From positions 43,151 to 107,150 of the forward strand of contig JBCDGJ010000001.1 of assembly GCA_038757945.1 (NCBI GenBank): a DNA stretch of 64,000 nt, read 5' to 3'. The position numbers were made by a program, and so were the translations under genes. Positions 7,902 to 18,478 of this stretch are shown here, in pieces (positions within the stretch are counted from its first letter, which is position 1; every line of letters begins with the position of its first letter). The notes under the pieces are model-generated. The model made no database searches, was not told the DNA's origin, and worked only from the letters and a program-made list of their open reading frames with translations. The DNA is from CALHVX01 sp038757945. GTDB lineage: Bacteria > Pseudomonadota > Gammaproteobacteria > Pseudomonadales > Azotimanducaceae.

Positions 7902-9652
7902 TCAGAAGTAGCTCGCAATCCCGGCATCGACGTAGTCGGCATCCACGTTGCGTTCGTTGATGGTGCCGTCGGCGTTGGCGTCGATCAGCCGCTCTGTTCG
8001 ACGCCCCAGCTCATCGTAAACGTAGCTCTCGATGCGGTCGGCAGTACCGTCTGCGTCGGAGTCTCGCTCGCGCCGCAGGGTTTTGCCGGCCTCATCGTAG
8101 ATAATGGTATCGGTCCGGTCGATCTGACCGTCACCGTCGTTGTCGGTGATGCGCAGGATTTCACGGCCGTCCGCATCGTAGCTGCGCTCCTGCCGGTAGT
8201 CCGCGCTGCCGTCGCCGTCCCGGTCGATTTCCTGGGTCAGCTCGCGGCCGGCTTCGTCCCGGGTCCAGACGGTGATTGCGGTATTGCCGTTGCGCGTGAT
8301 CTCCCTGCGGAGCTGCCCGAATTCGCCGAAGGTGTAGCTTTCGGCGGATTCCGGCACGCCATCGAGATCGGTGTCGGTTCGTTTGCTGGTCAGTCGTCCC
8401 TGGCTGTCGTGGGTACGTTCGATACGCTGATCAACGGTTCCGTCGATGCCAATGTCGACTTCCTGCAGGGTCCACAGGCCGCTGCGCTGCGCGCCGTCGT
8501 AGGTCAGGATACTGCGCTGGTCGAAGACGCCGTCACTGTCCCGATCAACTTCGTACACGGAACGCAGCCCGTTCCCGTCAACCTGCCAGGTTTCTACCAG
8601 CGGATTCGGCAGTACGCCGATCTCGCGCCGCAGCAGGCGTCCTTCGGCATCGTAGGTCATCGCCCGCCGGCTGCTTGGCGTGCCGTTGTCCAGCGTTGTG
8701 TCCTCGATGATCCTGCCGTAGTCGTCGTAGGTCAGCGTCCGCACCCGATCCAGCGAACCATCGGCGCCGTTGTCCTGCTCGTAGCGGCTCCAGCCAGGAT
8801 CGTCGCCGTAGGTGTAGGTCGCGATCAGGTCGATGATGCCATCGCCGTCCTGGTCGTAGCGGTCGAGGTCGACGTTGCCGTTGGCGTCGTAGCGCAGGAA
8901 GCGTTCAAACTCCGGGTTGCCGTCGTTGTTGGTGTCGCGCACGTAGCGCGTGGCGACCCAGACCGGAAAGTCGATGTTTACCGAGTCCATCAGGTGGGCC
9001 ATGGCTGCGCCGGCTGGCTTCACGAACCGTGGTGGCAGTACCTCGGCGTCTACCGCCCGGGTGAGCAGGCTGATGAGGCCGCGTCCGTCGAACAGGTTGC
9101 CGCCATTGGGAAAGTCCCACCAGCGGCTGTCCAGATCCAGTTCCGCCGGTTCGATCAGGTCCGCTACCGCAGGGGTAACGACGATGCCGTTGTCCGGGTC
9201 GTTGTCCTGATCGAGGCTCTGCAGCAGTACGGCGGGTTCAGCGTGCGGCTGATCGGCGGCGGCTGGCTGGTCTGCGAGTAGAGCAGATCGCCGAACGCTT
9301 CGCCGGTGCTGGGCTTCTCGGACAGCCCGCCGAGCTCAAACAGGTCGATGACCGCCTGGCCTTCGGCCTGGCCGAGGTCGAGCGCGCCGAGCGAGAACGA
9401 GACGGTCTCGCCCGGACGGTAGCTGAACTCGCCGGCGCTGTTGGTCACGCCGGACTGCGTTGCCGTTGCGTAGCGCACGCCTTCGACTGGCGAATCGAGC
9501 AGTACGCCCGTGCTCACCGGGGGCGCGTTGTCGGTCTCCGGCCGCAGTCCGCCGCCGCCACCCCCACAGCCCGTCAGCAGTGCCAGCAGCAGCGCGCTCG
9601 ACAGGAATCGGTTGGGTTGGGGTTTGCCAATGAAACGGTGTTCCATTTCCAC
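7902..9652 (-). pseudogene. Secreted calcium-repeat lipoprotein gene interrupted by a frameshift
   Basis: The 5-prime part (9652 down to about 9240) encodes a signal peptide with lipobox SSALLLALLTGC followed by Gly repeats, then a domain ending near GDLLYSQTSQPPP. The reading then has to move by -1 (one missing base) somewhere around 9233-9290 to continue as NPAVLLQSLDQDNDPDNGI and on to 7902. Left alone, the first frame stops at 9164. The 3-prime part has about ten DxDxDG calcium-binding loops spaced roughly 31-35 residues apart (for example DQDGDGIIDLI, DRDSDGVFDQRS, DNDGDGQIDRTD), each followed by a YD-like strand. Together they would make one outer-surface lipoprotein of about 580 residues. 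The cause may be a real mutation, a programmed shift or an assembly error; the joined motif LLQSLDxDxDPxNGI argues that it is one gene. Confidence 0.75.
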
Positions 9653-9866
9653 TTCGTTCGCTCCTTGAGTCTTGCGTTCTGGATCTGAACGCTGGGCGAC
9701 GAAGGGTCTCAGCGGCTGCCTGACACCCCTATCCCACAGCTCTGGGGTTGGCGGCCAAATGTGCGCGGGGTCTCAGGAACTGGCGGATGGGTTGTGACCG
9801 GGATCTCCTTTTCAGCTGGGCCGGTGGCTGGACCGGCATTCTCGCGGAGGGTGGTCTAGGGTCGGG

Positions 9867-9882
9867 GCCGCGGTACCGCGGC
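9867..9882. repeat. 16-bp perfect palindrome at the end of the SDR gene
   Basis: GCCGCGGTACCGCGGC is self-complementary and lies 3 bp past the SDR stop codon on the minus strand. A second short inverted repeat (GCCGGT at 9820-9825 with ACCGGC at 9832-9837) follows farther downstream. Either could stabilise or end the transcript. The rest of the 233-bp gap to the lipoprotein start shows no gene. Confidence 0.4.
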
Positions 9883-9885
9883 AGA

Positions 9886-10698
9886 TCAGCCGGTCGTCAT
9901 TCCGCCGTTGGGATAGAGCGTGGCGCCGGTGGTGTAGCTCGACTCATCGCTCGCCAGGTACAGCGCGGTGTTGGCCATTTCGTCGACGGTGCCGAGCCGG
10001 CCCATGGGGGTCATGCCCAGCATCATGGCGCGGCCCTCATCGTTGGCGTTCATGGCTGCGGTCATGGGGGTTTCGACGAAGCCGGGCCCGATCGCGTTGA
10101 CCCGGATGTTGTGCGGCAGCAGCTCCATGGCCAGGACTTGGGTGAGCATAACCACGCCTGCTTTCGATACGCTGTATTCGCCAGCGCCGGTCAGCGGAAC
10201 GCGCGCTGCGGTAGACGCCAGATTGACGATGGCGCCCGGATGGCCGCCGGCAACCATACGCCGCGCGACGGCTCGATCTGTCAGCATGAGGCCGGTCAGA
10301 TTGATGTCCAGCACCCGCTGCCAGGCGCTCAAGGGCATGTTCAGCAGCTGCTGGTCGTCATCGCTCTGCGATTTTGCCGGCGCAGCGCCGCTCACGTACT
10401 GCGCGTTGGAGATGCCGGCGGCCGCCACGGCAATATCGATACGGCCGTACTCGGCCATCGCGCGGTCGGCCATGGTTTCGATGCTCGCTTCGCTGCCGGT
10501 ATCGACCTCGATGAACAGGGCGCGGCCGTTGACGCTGCTCTTGAGGTGCAGGGCGGTCTCGCCGCCCCGCGCCGCATCCAGATCAGCGATGACGATGTCA
10601 GCGCCTTCCTCAGCGAAGCGCAGCGCGCAGGCCCGGCCGATGCCGCTGGCCCCACCGGTGATCAGGGCAACCTTGCCCTTGAGCCTGCCTTCCTGCAT
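9886..10698 (-). CDS. Short-chain dehydrogenase/reductase (SDR)
   Basis: A 270-residue classical SDR. The Rossmann motif is VALITGGASGIGRACA (about residues 10-25), the adenine-side residues IADLD suggest NAD preference, the NAG-like segment is AVAAAGI, and the catalytic Tyr-Lys pair is YSVSK. The C-terminus IGPGFVETPM and YTTGATLYPNGGM is typical. The start has a GAGGGG ribosome site. It probably oxidises or reduces an alcohol or ketone; the substrate is unknown. It lies 24 bp downstream of the penicillin-acylase-type gene on the same strand and may share its transcript. Confidence 0.87.
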   Translation of the reverse strand: MQEGRLKGKVALITGGASGIGRACALRFAEEGADIVIADLDAARGGETALHLKSSVNGRALFIEVDTGSEASIETMADRAMAEYGRIDIAVAAAGISNAQYVSGAAPAKSQSDDDQQLLNMPLSAWQRVLDINLTGLMLTDRAVARRMVAGGHPGAIVNLASTAARVPLTGAGEYSVSKAGVVMLTQVLAMELLPHNIRVNAIGPGFVETPMTAAMNANDEGRAMMLGMTPMGRLGTVDEMANTALYLASDESSYTTGATLYPNGGMTTG

Positions 10699-10722
10699 GT
10701 CTGTTCCCCTCGTGCCTGATGT

Positions 10723-13377
10723 TCAGGGCTGCGGCGTGAGCTCGATGGTGAGCGTTGTGCGTTCGGCCACGGCGTCATCGCTGTAGAGCAACGGAAAGCT
10801 CTGCTCCGTCGCCCAGCCTTCCAGCAGGTTGCCGTAGTAGGGAGAGCGCGGATCGCCGGACTGGCCGGGCGCGTTGGTCATGGTGGCAGCATCCCAGTTG
10901 CCGACATCCAGCACCATGCGGAACGACGCACCAAGGGTGACGTCATAGCTGTTGTTGAAGAAACTCGCACGGTTGGTCGTATGGCTGTTGCCGCCAAGCG
11001 GATAGGATGGCAGGGCGAAGCGTTCGTAGACTTCTGCCGACGCCATCGCATTCGGCTCCTCCAGCGCCCGCTGCTGTTCGGCGAGCAGCGGATGCTGGAA
11101 CCGGATCTGATGCAGATCCCCCCAGCGCCATTGTTTGGAATCCGAGCCGAGGCGTTTGCTTGCGGTCTGCCAGGCCGCGGCGAGCGTTTCTTCGAGCACT
11201 GAGGTCGCTTCCGGTTCCCTGAGGAAGGCGAGCAAGGTATAGCGATCGAGCGGTTGAATCAGGCTCGGATCGTCGAGTCCGGTCAGCCAGCGGGCGACAG
11301 CGGTGTCCAGGTGTTCGTAGAGCCAGAGCATATAGAGTGCGGCCGCAGCGGAATCCACTTCCAGCTCGGCATCCCAAGCCAGTAGCAAATCAAGCGCTCG
11401 TTTGGTGTCGCTCGTTGCGGCCGCTGTCCTGGTGCTGCTTTCAGCTTCGCTTGCACTCGCAGATGCGTTTGCAGCGCCGTCGCTCGAGCTACTGGTGCTG
11501 GCTTCGTTAGGGCTGGGTTCGGTCGAAGCTTCGATCACTGCCGGTTGATCGACATCAGGGAACCGGTTTCGCAGCGCTTCAAGAAGACGTAGCGCATAAA
11601 GTGATCGATAGTCCCACTGCAGTGCCGCAGCGGCTTCCAGACCATGTTTGGACTGCTGGCTCAACGCTTCACGCAAGCGGCCCTGGCGCCAGGGTGCGGC
11701 CCATTCGAAGCCAAGCGGAAAACGTTCGATATCGTAGTCTGGTGGCAGGTTCATGCCATTGGCGGAGCTGACGAAGCCACGCTCCGGGTTGTATTCCTCG
11801 GGGAGTACGTCCATGTCGAAGAAACCGTCCCACTCATAGCGACCGTCACCCGGTACCGGCAGCAGTCCGTCCCATCCGGAGCGGCGTGGAAACAATCCTG
11901 CCGGCTTGTAGCCGATGTTCCCGTCGATATCTGCGTACACCTGGTTCTCTGAGGGCGCACCCCAGCGATTCAATGCAGCAACGAAGGTGCGCCAGTTCTG
12001 CGCCCGCATGTACTCGATACTGCCGAAGTAAGGCGCCATGCCCGGCTCGAGCCAGGCGGCGCGAACGGCGAAGAGAAACTTGTCGCTCTCATGGACCACG
12101 GGGCCGTGACGGGTAAAGCGCAGGGTCAGCGTCTCTTCGCTGCCATCGGGCAGCGTCAGGGTCTCCTCCACCAGCGTTAACCGCTCCGCCTGTCCCTGGT
12201 AGTAGTAGCCGCCGCGCTGCTTCACGTAGACGTACAGGTCTTCCTGATCGATGGGGAAGATGGTCAGCCCGAAGCCGATGCGCTCGTTGTGGCCGATGGA
12301 GATGCCGGGCAGTGCCGGCTCCCCCGCGCCGATGACGTCGAGCCCCGGGGCTTTCAAGTGGGCGATGTAGCGCAGCGATGGGACGGCATAGCCCCTGTGC
12401 GGGTCGTCCGCCAGGACCGGCCGCCCGGTGCTTGACCGTTCAGGCGCTACGGCCCAGTTGTTGCTGCCGAGTTGAATGTTGCTTTGGGCTGCCTGCTTGA
12501 GGCGCTGGCGAGCACTCTGCGACGGCAGCCTGGGCTCGGCCGAGAGCGCTACCGGGGCTTTCGCCAGCAGGTAAGTTTCCAGCACGTCTTCTGGAATGTC
12601 GCAGGGGTCCAGCCCTGGCGGCACTCGTGTTCGCCAGGTGGGTTCGAGGACCTTCCAGACCCGTGTCGCATCTTCGCCGAGCTCACACCAGATCCTGGCC
12701 CGGCGGACCTCTCTGACCACGTTGCGCCACAGCCCATGGCTGCGGATCCGCACCGTATCGCTCGCCGACCAGCGCGCTGGTCGGTAGCCGAGCAGGCCGA
12801 ATTCCGGGGGTAGCAGGCCCGGATCGGCTTCCGTCAGCGCGATGTAGGCGTTGATGCCGGCGGTGAAGGCGCTGGCGATGGCTTTGGCGTCCGAACCATA
12901 GGCGAGCCATTCCCGATACATGTCGCCGCGGTACAGGAACAGCCGCGCTGCGCGATCCTGCGCCAGATAGTCAGGACCGAAGACGGTGCTGAGCTCCCCC
13001 AGGCCGCGCCGGCGCCAGAGATCGATCTGCCACAGGCGGTCGCGTGCGGCATTGAAGCCCTGGACGAAGAAGGCGTCGTAGTGCGTCTGGGCTTCGATGT
13101 GCGGTACCCCCCACGTATCCACCCTGATGCGGGCGGGCTGCTCGAGGCCTGACACCTGATAGCGGTACGGCTCGTCGCGGGGTATGACGGGAACCGCGCT
13201 GGCCGGTGGGGCGGCTGCCGGTTCGGGTGATGGGCTTGCTGCGGGGTCTGGCGCTGCTGCAGCGGACGCAGCAGCAGCGATTGCAGGCTGCGGTGCGGGG
13301 ACTGCCGCAGCCTGCGGGCTTGCCCCGGCCAGCATCAACCAGATCAGCGTTGAAGCGGTCGCGGCAAGCCGTGTCAC
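10723..13377 (-). CDS. Penicillin acylase family protein (Ntn hydrolase), periplasmic
   Basis: An 884-residue precursor with a cleavable signal peptide (LIWLMLAGASPQAAA) and an Ala/Pro-rich linker to about residue 65. A small alpha-subunit region follows (RIRVDTWGVPHIEAQTHYDA, then QGFNAARDRLWQIDLWRRRG), then the autocatalytic junction GSNNWAVAP with Ser305 as the expected N-terminal nucleophile of the large subunit. A long Ser/Ala/Glu-rich insertion lies around residues 620-665, probably a surface loop. Family members hydrolyse amide bonds of beta-lactams, acyl-homoserine lactones or related N-acyl compounds. The GTG start has a GGGGG ribosome site. It begins 31 bp behind nrdB, which may be read-through rather than function. 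Confidence 0.9.
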   Translation of the reverse strand: MTRLAATASTLIWLMLAGASPQAAAVPAPQPAIAAAASAAAAPDPAASPSPEPAAAPPASAVPVIPRDEPYRYQVSGLEQPARIRVDTWGVPHIEAQTHYDAFFVQGFNAARDRLWQIDLWRRRGLGELSTVFGPDYLAQDRAARLFLYRGDMYREWLAYGSDAKAIASAFTAGINAYIALTEADPGLLPPEFGLLGYRPARWSASDTVRIRSHGLWRNVVREVRRARIWCELGEDATRVWKVLEPTWRTRVPPGLDPCDIPEDVLETYLLAKAPVALSAEPRLPSQSARQRLKQAAQSNIQLGSNNWAVAPERSSTGRPVLADDPHRGYAVPSLRYIAHLKAPGLDVIGAGEPALPGISIGHNERIGFGLTIFPIDQEDLYVYVKQRGGYYYQGQAERLTLVEETLTLPDGSEETLTLRFTRHGPVVHESDKFLFAVRAAWLEPGMAPYFGSIEYMRAQNWRTFVAALNRWGAPSENQVYADIDGNIGYKPAGLFPRRSGWDGLLPVPGDGRYEWDGFFDMDVLPEEYNPERGFVSSANGMNLPPDYDIERFPLGFEWAAPWRQGRLREALSQQSKHGLEAAAALQWDYRSLYALRLLEALRNRFPDVDQPAVIEASTEPSPNEASTSSSSDGAANASASASEAESSTRTAAATSDTKRALDLLLAWDAELEVDSAAAALYMLWLYEHLDTAVARWLTGLDDPSLIQPLDRYTLLAFLREPEATSVLEETLAAAWQTASKRLGSDSKQWRWGDLHQIRFQHPLLAEQQRALEEPNAMASAEVYERFALPSYPLGGNSHTTNRASFFNNSYDVTLGASFRMVLDVGNWDAATMTNAPGQSGDPRSPYYGNLLEGWATEQSFPLLYSDDAVAERTTLTIELTPQP

Positions 13378-13408
13378 TGGTGGTACCCCCGTTCGGTGGT
13401 TGCTTCCG

Positions 13409-14782
13409 TTACTCCCAGCTCAGGGCGCCGACCTGATAGTCGGTGACCCGGGTCTCGAAGAAGTTCTTCTCTTTCTTGAGGTCCATCATTTCCGACATCC
13501 AGGGGAAGGGATTCTTCACGCCCGGATGTGCTTCCGCGAGGCCGATCTGTGCCAGCCGGCGGTTGGCGATGAACCTCAGGTAGTCGGCCATCGATGCCGC
13601 GTTCATGCCCAGGATACCGCGCGGCATGGTGTCTTTGGCATAGGCGATTTCCAGCTCCATGCCTTCGAGGATCATGTCGCGGGCCTGCTGCTGCATCTCT
13701 TCGTCCCACAGGTGCGGGTTCTCGAGCTTGATCTGATTGATCACGTCGATGCCGAAGTTCACGTGCATGGACTCGTCGCGGAGAATGTACTGGAACTGCT
13801 CCGAGGTCCCCGTCATCTTGTTGCAGCGACCCATGGACAGTATCTGGGTGAAGCCACAGTAGAAGAAGATGCCCTCCAGCACGCAGTAGTAGGCGATCAG
13901 GTTGCGCAACAGGGTCTTGTCCGTTGCATCGGTACCGGTCTGGAAGTTCGGGTCCGCCAGCTCACGCGTGTACTTGATGGCCCAGGTTGCCTTGTCGGCG
14001 ACCGCCGGGACCTCGTGATACATGTTGAAGATTTCGCCTTCATCCATGCCCAGCGATTCGATGCAGTACTGGTAGGCGTGTGTGTGAATGGCTTCTTCGA
14101 ACGCCTGCCGGAGCAGGTACTGACGGCATTCCGGGTTGGTGATCAGCCGGTATACGGACAGCACGAGGTTGTTGGCAACCAGCGAGTCTGCCGTCGAGAA
14201 GAAGCCCAGGCTGCGCTTGATGACGACCCGCTCATCGGCGGTCAGACCATCCTCTGACTTCCACAGCGCGATGTCCGCGTTCATGTTCACTTCCTGCGGC
14301 ATCCAGTGGTTGGCGCAGCCATCCAGGTACTTCTGCCAGGCCCAGTCGTACTTGAAGGGCACCAGCTGGTTCAGGTCCGCCCGGCAGTTGATCATAGCTT
14401 TCTGATCGACCGTTACCCGCTCGGTGCTGGTCTCGCCGGTCAGCACAGCGACGCCGGCAGCGGTCGGTGCCTCCGGTGCAGCAGCGGCCGGCGCTGACCG
14501 GGACGGTTCGGCCTGACCAGGTTCGGACTGAACAGGTTCGGCCTGCAGCGGCTGTACGGCCAGCGGTTCCGGTCCTTTGGGCTCCAGCAGCGGTTCTGCT
14601 GGTGCTGCAATCGCCGGCTCTGCTGTCAGCGCCTCGGTCACGTGGATATCGTCGTCCAGCGAATCATCCAGCGCGATCAGCGCGTCAATGCTGGCGGCAT
14701 CGTTGTGTGTGCTGGGGGCGGCAAGCGGTGCGCTGGCGCCCGCGTTCTGCCCATCGTCCTGATAGTCATCCCAACTCAGCAT
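13409..14782 (-). CDS. nrdB: Class Ia ribonucleotide reductase beta subunit
   Basis: A 457-residue R2 protein that supplies the tyrosyl radical for ribonucleotide reduction. Metal-ligand segments are visible as STADSLVANN (Asp), EEAIHTHAY (Glu, His and the radical Tyr), EGIFFYCGF (Glu) and RDESMHVNFG (Glu, His). The C-terminus ends YQVGALSWE, the tail that docks on the alpha subunit. The first 115 residues are an Ala/Pro/Glu-rich extension after the MLSWDDYQDD start, longer than in most homologs and probably disordered. An AAGGAG ribosome site precedes the ATG. It lies 47 bp behind nrdA and is presumably in the same operon. Confidence 0.95.
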   Translation of the reverse strand: MLSWDDYQDDGQNAGASAPLAAPSTHNDAASIDALIALDDSLDDDIHVTEALTAEPAIAAPAEPLLEPKGPEPLAVQPLQAEPVQSEPGQAEPSRSAPAAAAPEAPTAAGVAVLTGETSTERVTVDQKAMINCRADLNQLVPFKYDWAWQKYLDGCANHWMPQEVNMNADIALWKSEDGLTADERVVIKRSLGFFSTADSLVANNLVLSVYRLITNPECRQYLLRQAFEEAIHTHAYQYCIESLGMDEGEIFNMYHEVPAVADKATWAIKYTRELADPNFQTGTDATDKTLLRNLIAYYCVLEGIFFYCGFTQILSMGRCNKMTGTSEQFQYILRDESMHVNFGIDVINQIKLENPHLWDEEMQQQARDMILEGMELEIAYAKDTMPRGILGMNAASMADYLRFIANRRLAQIGLAEAHPGVKNPFPWMSEMMDLKKEKNFFETRVTDYQVGALSWE

Positions 14783-14829
14783 GTCTTTTCTCCTTCAAAT
14801 CTGCTTCGAACCGCGAGTCTTGCGTGCGC

Positions 14830-17811
<2,982 letters not shown>

Positions 17812-17827
17812 CGAGTGTCCTGTTCTC

Positions 17828-17845
17828 TGCTGGTTCGGACCAGCA
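17828..17845 (-). promoter_or_regulatory. Hairpin just upstream of the nrdA ribosome-binding site
   Basis: TGCTGGT at 17828-17834 and ACCAGCA at 17839-17845 form a perfect 7-bp stem with a 4-nt loop, ending 16 nt before the nrdA start. An overlapping palindrome, GCACGCCTGGCGTGC at 17843-17857, shares three bases with it, so the two structures would compete. This geometry could control nrdA translation. Confidence 0.4.
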
Positions 17846-17866
17846 CGCCTGGCGTGCCGAAGGTCT

Positions 17867-17931
17867 GTGTTCCAGGTGGGTGTTCTAGGTCGGTGTTCTA
17901 GCTCTGCATTACCGGTACGTGTTCTGCGACC
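17867..17931. repeat. 13-bp tandem repeat in the nrdA leader
   Basis: GTGTTC recurs at 17867, 17880, 17893 and 17919, that is, at exact multiples of 13 bp, with one decayed unit at 17906. The first three units read GTGTTCCAGGTGG, GTGTTCTAGGTCG and GTGTTCTAGCTCT. The unit length is not a multiple of three, so it is not a coding repeat. Confidence 0.75.
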
Positions 17932-17964
17932 CCTGCGGCTGGTCCCGCGGAACGACTGCAATAA

Positions 17965-18019
17965 TCCCGCGCTCTTCCCGCGCTCTTCCCGCGCACCTCC
18001 CACGCGTTTCCCGCGTAGA
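17965..18019. repeat. 11-bp tandem repeat in the nrdA leader
   Basis: Five adjacent 11-bp units start at 17965, 17976, 17987, 17998 and 18009: TCCCGCGCTCT twice, then TCCCGCGCACC, TCCCACGCGTT and TCCCGCGTAGA. The unit is close to one turn of DNA, so the TCCC blocks face the same side of the helix. Confidence 0.75.
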
Positions 18020-18037
18020 CCCGTCGTCCCGGGTGCT

Positions 18038-18072
18038 TCGGCCCTTCACTCTCGGCCCTTCGCTCTCGCCCC
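18038..18072. repeat. 14-bp tandem repeat in the nrdA leader
   Basis: TCGGCCCTTCACTC at 18038-18051 is followed directly by TCGGCCCTTCGCTC at 18052-18065 and a partial third unit starting TCGCCCC. This is a separate repeat family from the neighbouring 11-bp and 13-bp arrays. Confidence 0.65.
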
Positions 18073-18118
18073 GTACCGGTGCAGGGCTGGATCTGGTGCC
18101 GAAAGCGGGCTTCTATAG

Positions 18119-18159
18119 GTGGTCCTAAGAAGTAAGTGGTCCCAAGCTGTGGTTCCAAG
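18119..18159. repeat. Three spaced copies of an 11-mer in the nrdA leader
   Basis: GTGGTCCTAAG (18119-18129), GTGGTCCCAAG (18136-18146) and GTGGTTCCAAG (18149-18159) are near-identical direct repeats with 17-bp and 13-bp spacing between starts. They could be protein-binding sites or further remnants of tandem duplication. Confidence 0.65.
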
Positions 18160-18160
18160 C

Positions 18161-18184
18161 CCCCTGAACGCCCTCCCTCAGGGG
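18161..18184. repeat. Inverted repeat next to the 11-mer repeats
   Basis: CCCCTGA at 18161-18167 pairs with TCAGGGG at 18178-18184 across a 10-nt loop. On the minus strand it would form near the 5-prime part of the predicted nrdA leader. It has no T-tract on that strand. Confidence 0.4.
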
Positions 18185-18246
18185 TCTTCTAACTTACGTT
18201 CTGTCCGTTTTCTTTCATAATTCTTCGGCCTAAAGGCTTTGGATAG

Positions 18247-18294
18247 ACACTGGATATGGTGTATCCGCGCTTTGTTGACCCCTAGATGTTGGGT
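18247..18294 (-). promoter_or_regulatory. Probable NrdR repressor box pair for nrdAB
   Basis: ACACTGGATATGGTGT at 18247-18262 matches the palindromic NrdR-box pattern ACAC-N8-GTGT. A weaker palindromic site, ACCCCTAGATGTTGGGT at 18278-18294, starts 31 bp away. NrdR binds pairs of boxes about three helical turns apart in front of ribonucleotide reductase operons, so spacing and location both fit. The exact nrdA -35/-10 could not be fixed. Confidence 0.6.
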
Positions 18295-18385
18295 TTTCGC
18301 CGAAGGGAGGCAACGTTACTGCCCGTCGCCGGTCCTTGCAAGAGCCAAAGCCTGGGAAATCGCGCGGCCAAGGCTGTGCAGCCCC

Positions 18386-18444
18386 TGTGGAAAAGGGTCG
18401 GACAGGGCTTAGGTGGGGAAACCGCCGGACAATGTTGTGTATAA
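18386..18444 (-). promoter_or_regulatory. Two DnaA-box-like sites in the nrdA-glpK region
   Basis: Read on the minus strand, 18436-18444 is TTATACACA, an exact match to the TTATNCACA DnaA box, and 18386-18394 is TTTTCCACA, one mismatch from TTATCCACA. Both point the same way, 50 bp apart. DnaA control of nrdAB is established in Escherichia coli; here it is inference. Confidence 0.45.
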
Positions 18445-18445
18445 C
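18440..18445 (+). promoter_or_regulatory. -10-like element ahead of glpK
   Basis: TATAAC at 18440-18445 is the best -10 match in front of glpK and would place transcription start about 27 nt before the ATG. No good -35 hexamer stands 16-18 bp upstream. It overlaps the perfect DnaA-box-like site. Confidence 0.3.
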
Positions 18446-18478
18446 TCCGGGACAGACATTCATGGAGCGGGAGGCAAG

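Larger units (their letters stand above)
17812..18478. other. 667-bp divergent intergenic region between nrdA and glpK
   Basis: No convincing gene is present. From the nrdA side it holds a hairpin next to the ribosome site, 13-bp, 11-bp and 14-bp tandem repeats, three spaced copies of an 11-mer, a hairpin at 18161-18184, an NrdR-like box pair near 18247-18294, two DnaA-box-like sites (18386-18394 and 18436-18444) and a -10-like TATAAC ahead of glpK. If nrdA transcription begins near the NrdR pair, its untranslated leader is about 400 nt. Confidence 0.8.

Noticed and set aside
9748..10719. Plus-strand reading frame over the SDR gene
   Set aside because: It is antisense to a complete SDR with all catalytic motifs.
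17812..18003. N-terminal extension of NrdA by 64 residues
   Set aside because: The extension is translated tandem repeat (Arg/Thr-rich) and the ATG at 17811 has a good ribosome site.
17812..18246. Cobalamin riboswitch upstream of the ribonucleotide reductase genes
   Set aside because: No B12-box (GCCACTG-type) or matching architecture was seen; the leader is dominated by short tandem repeats.
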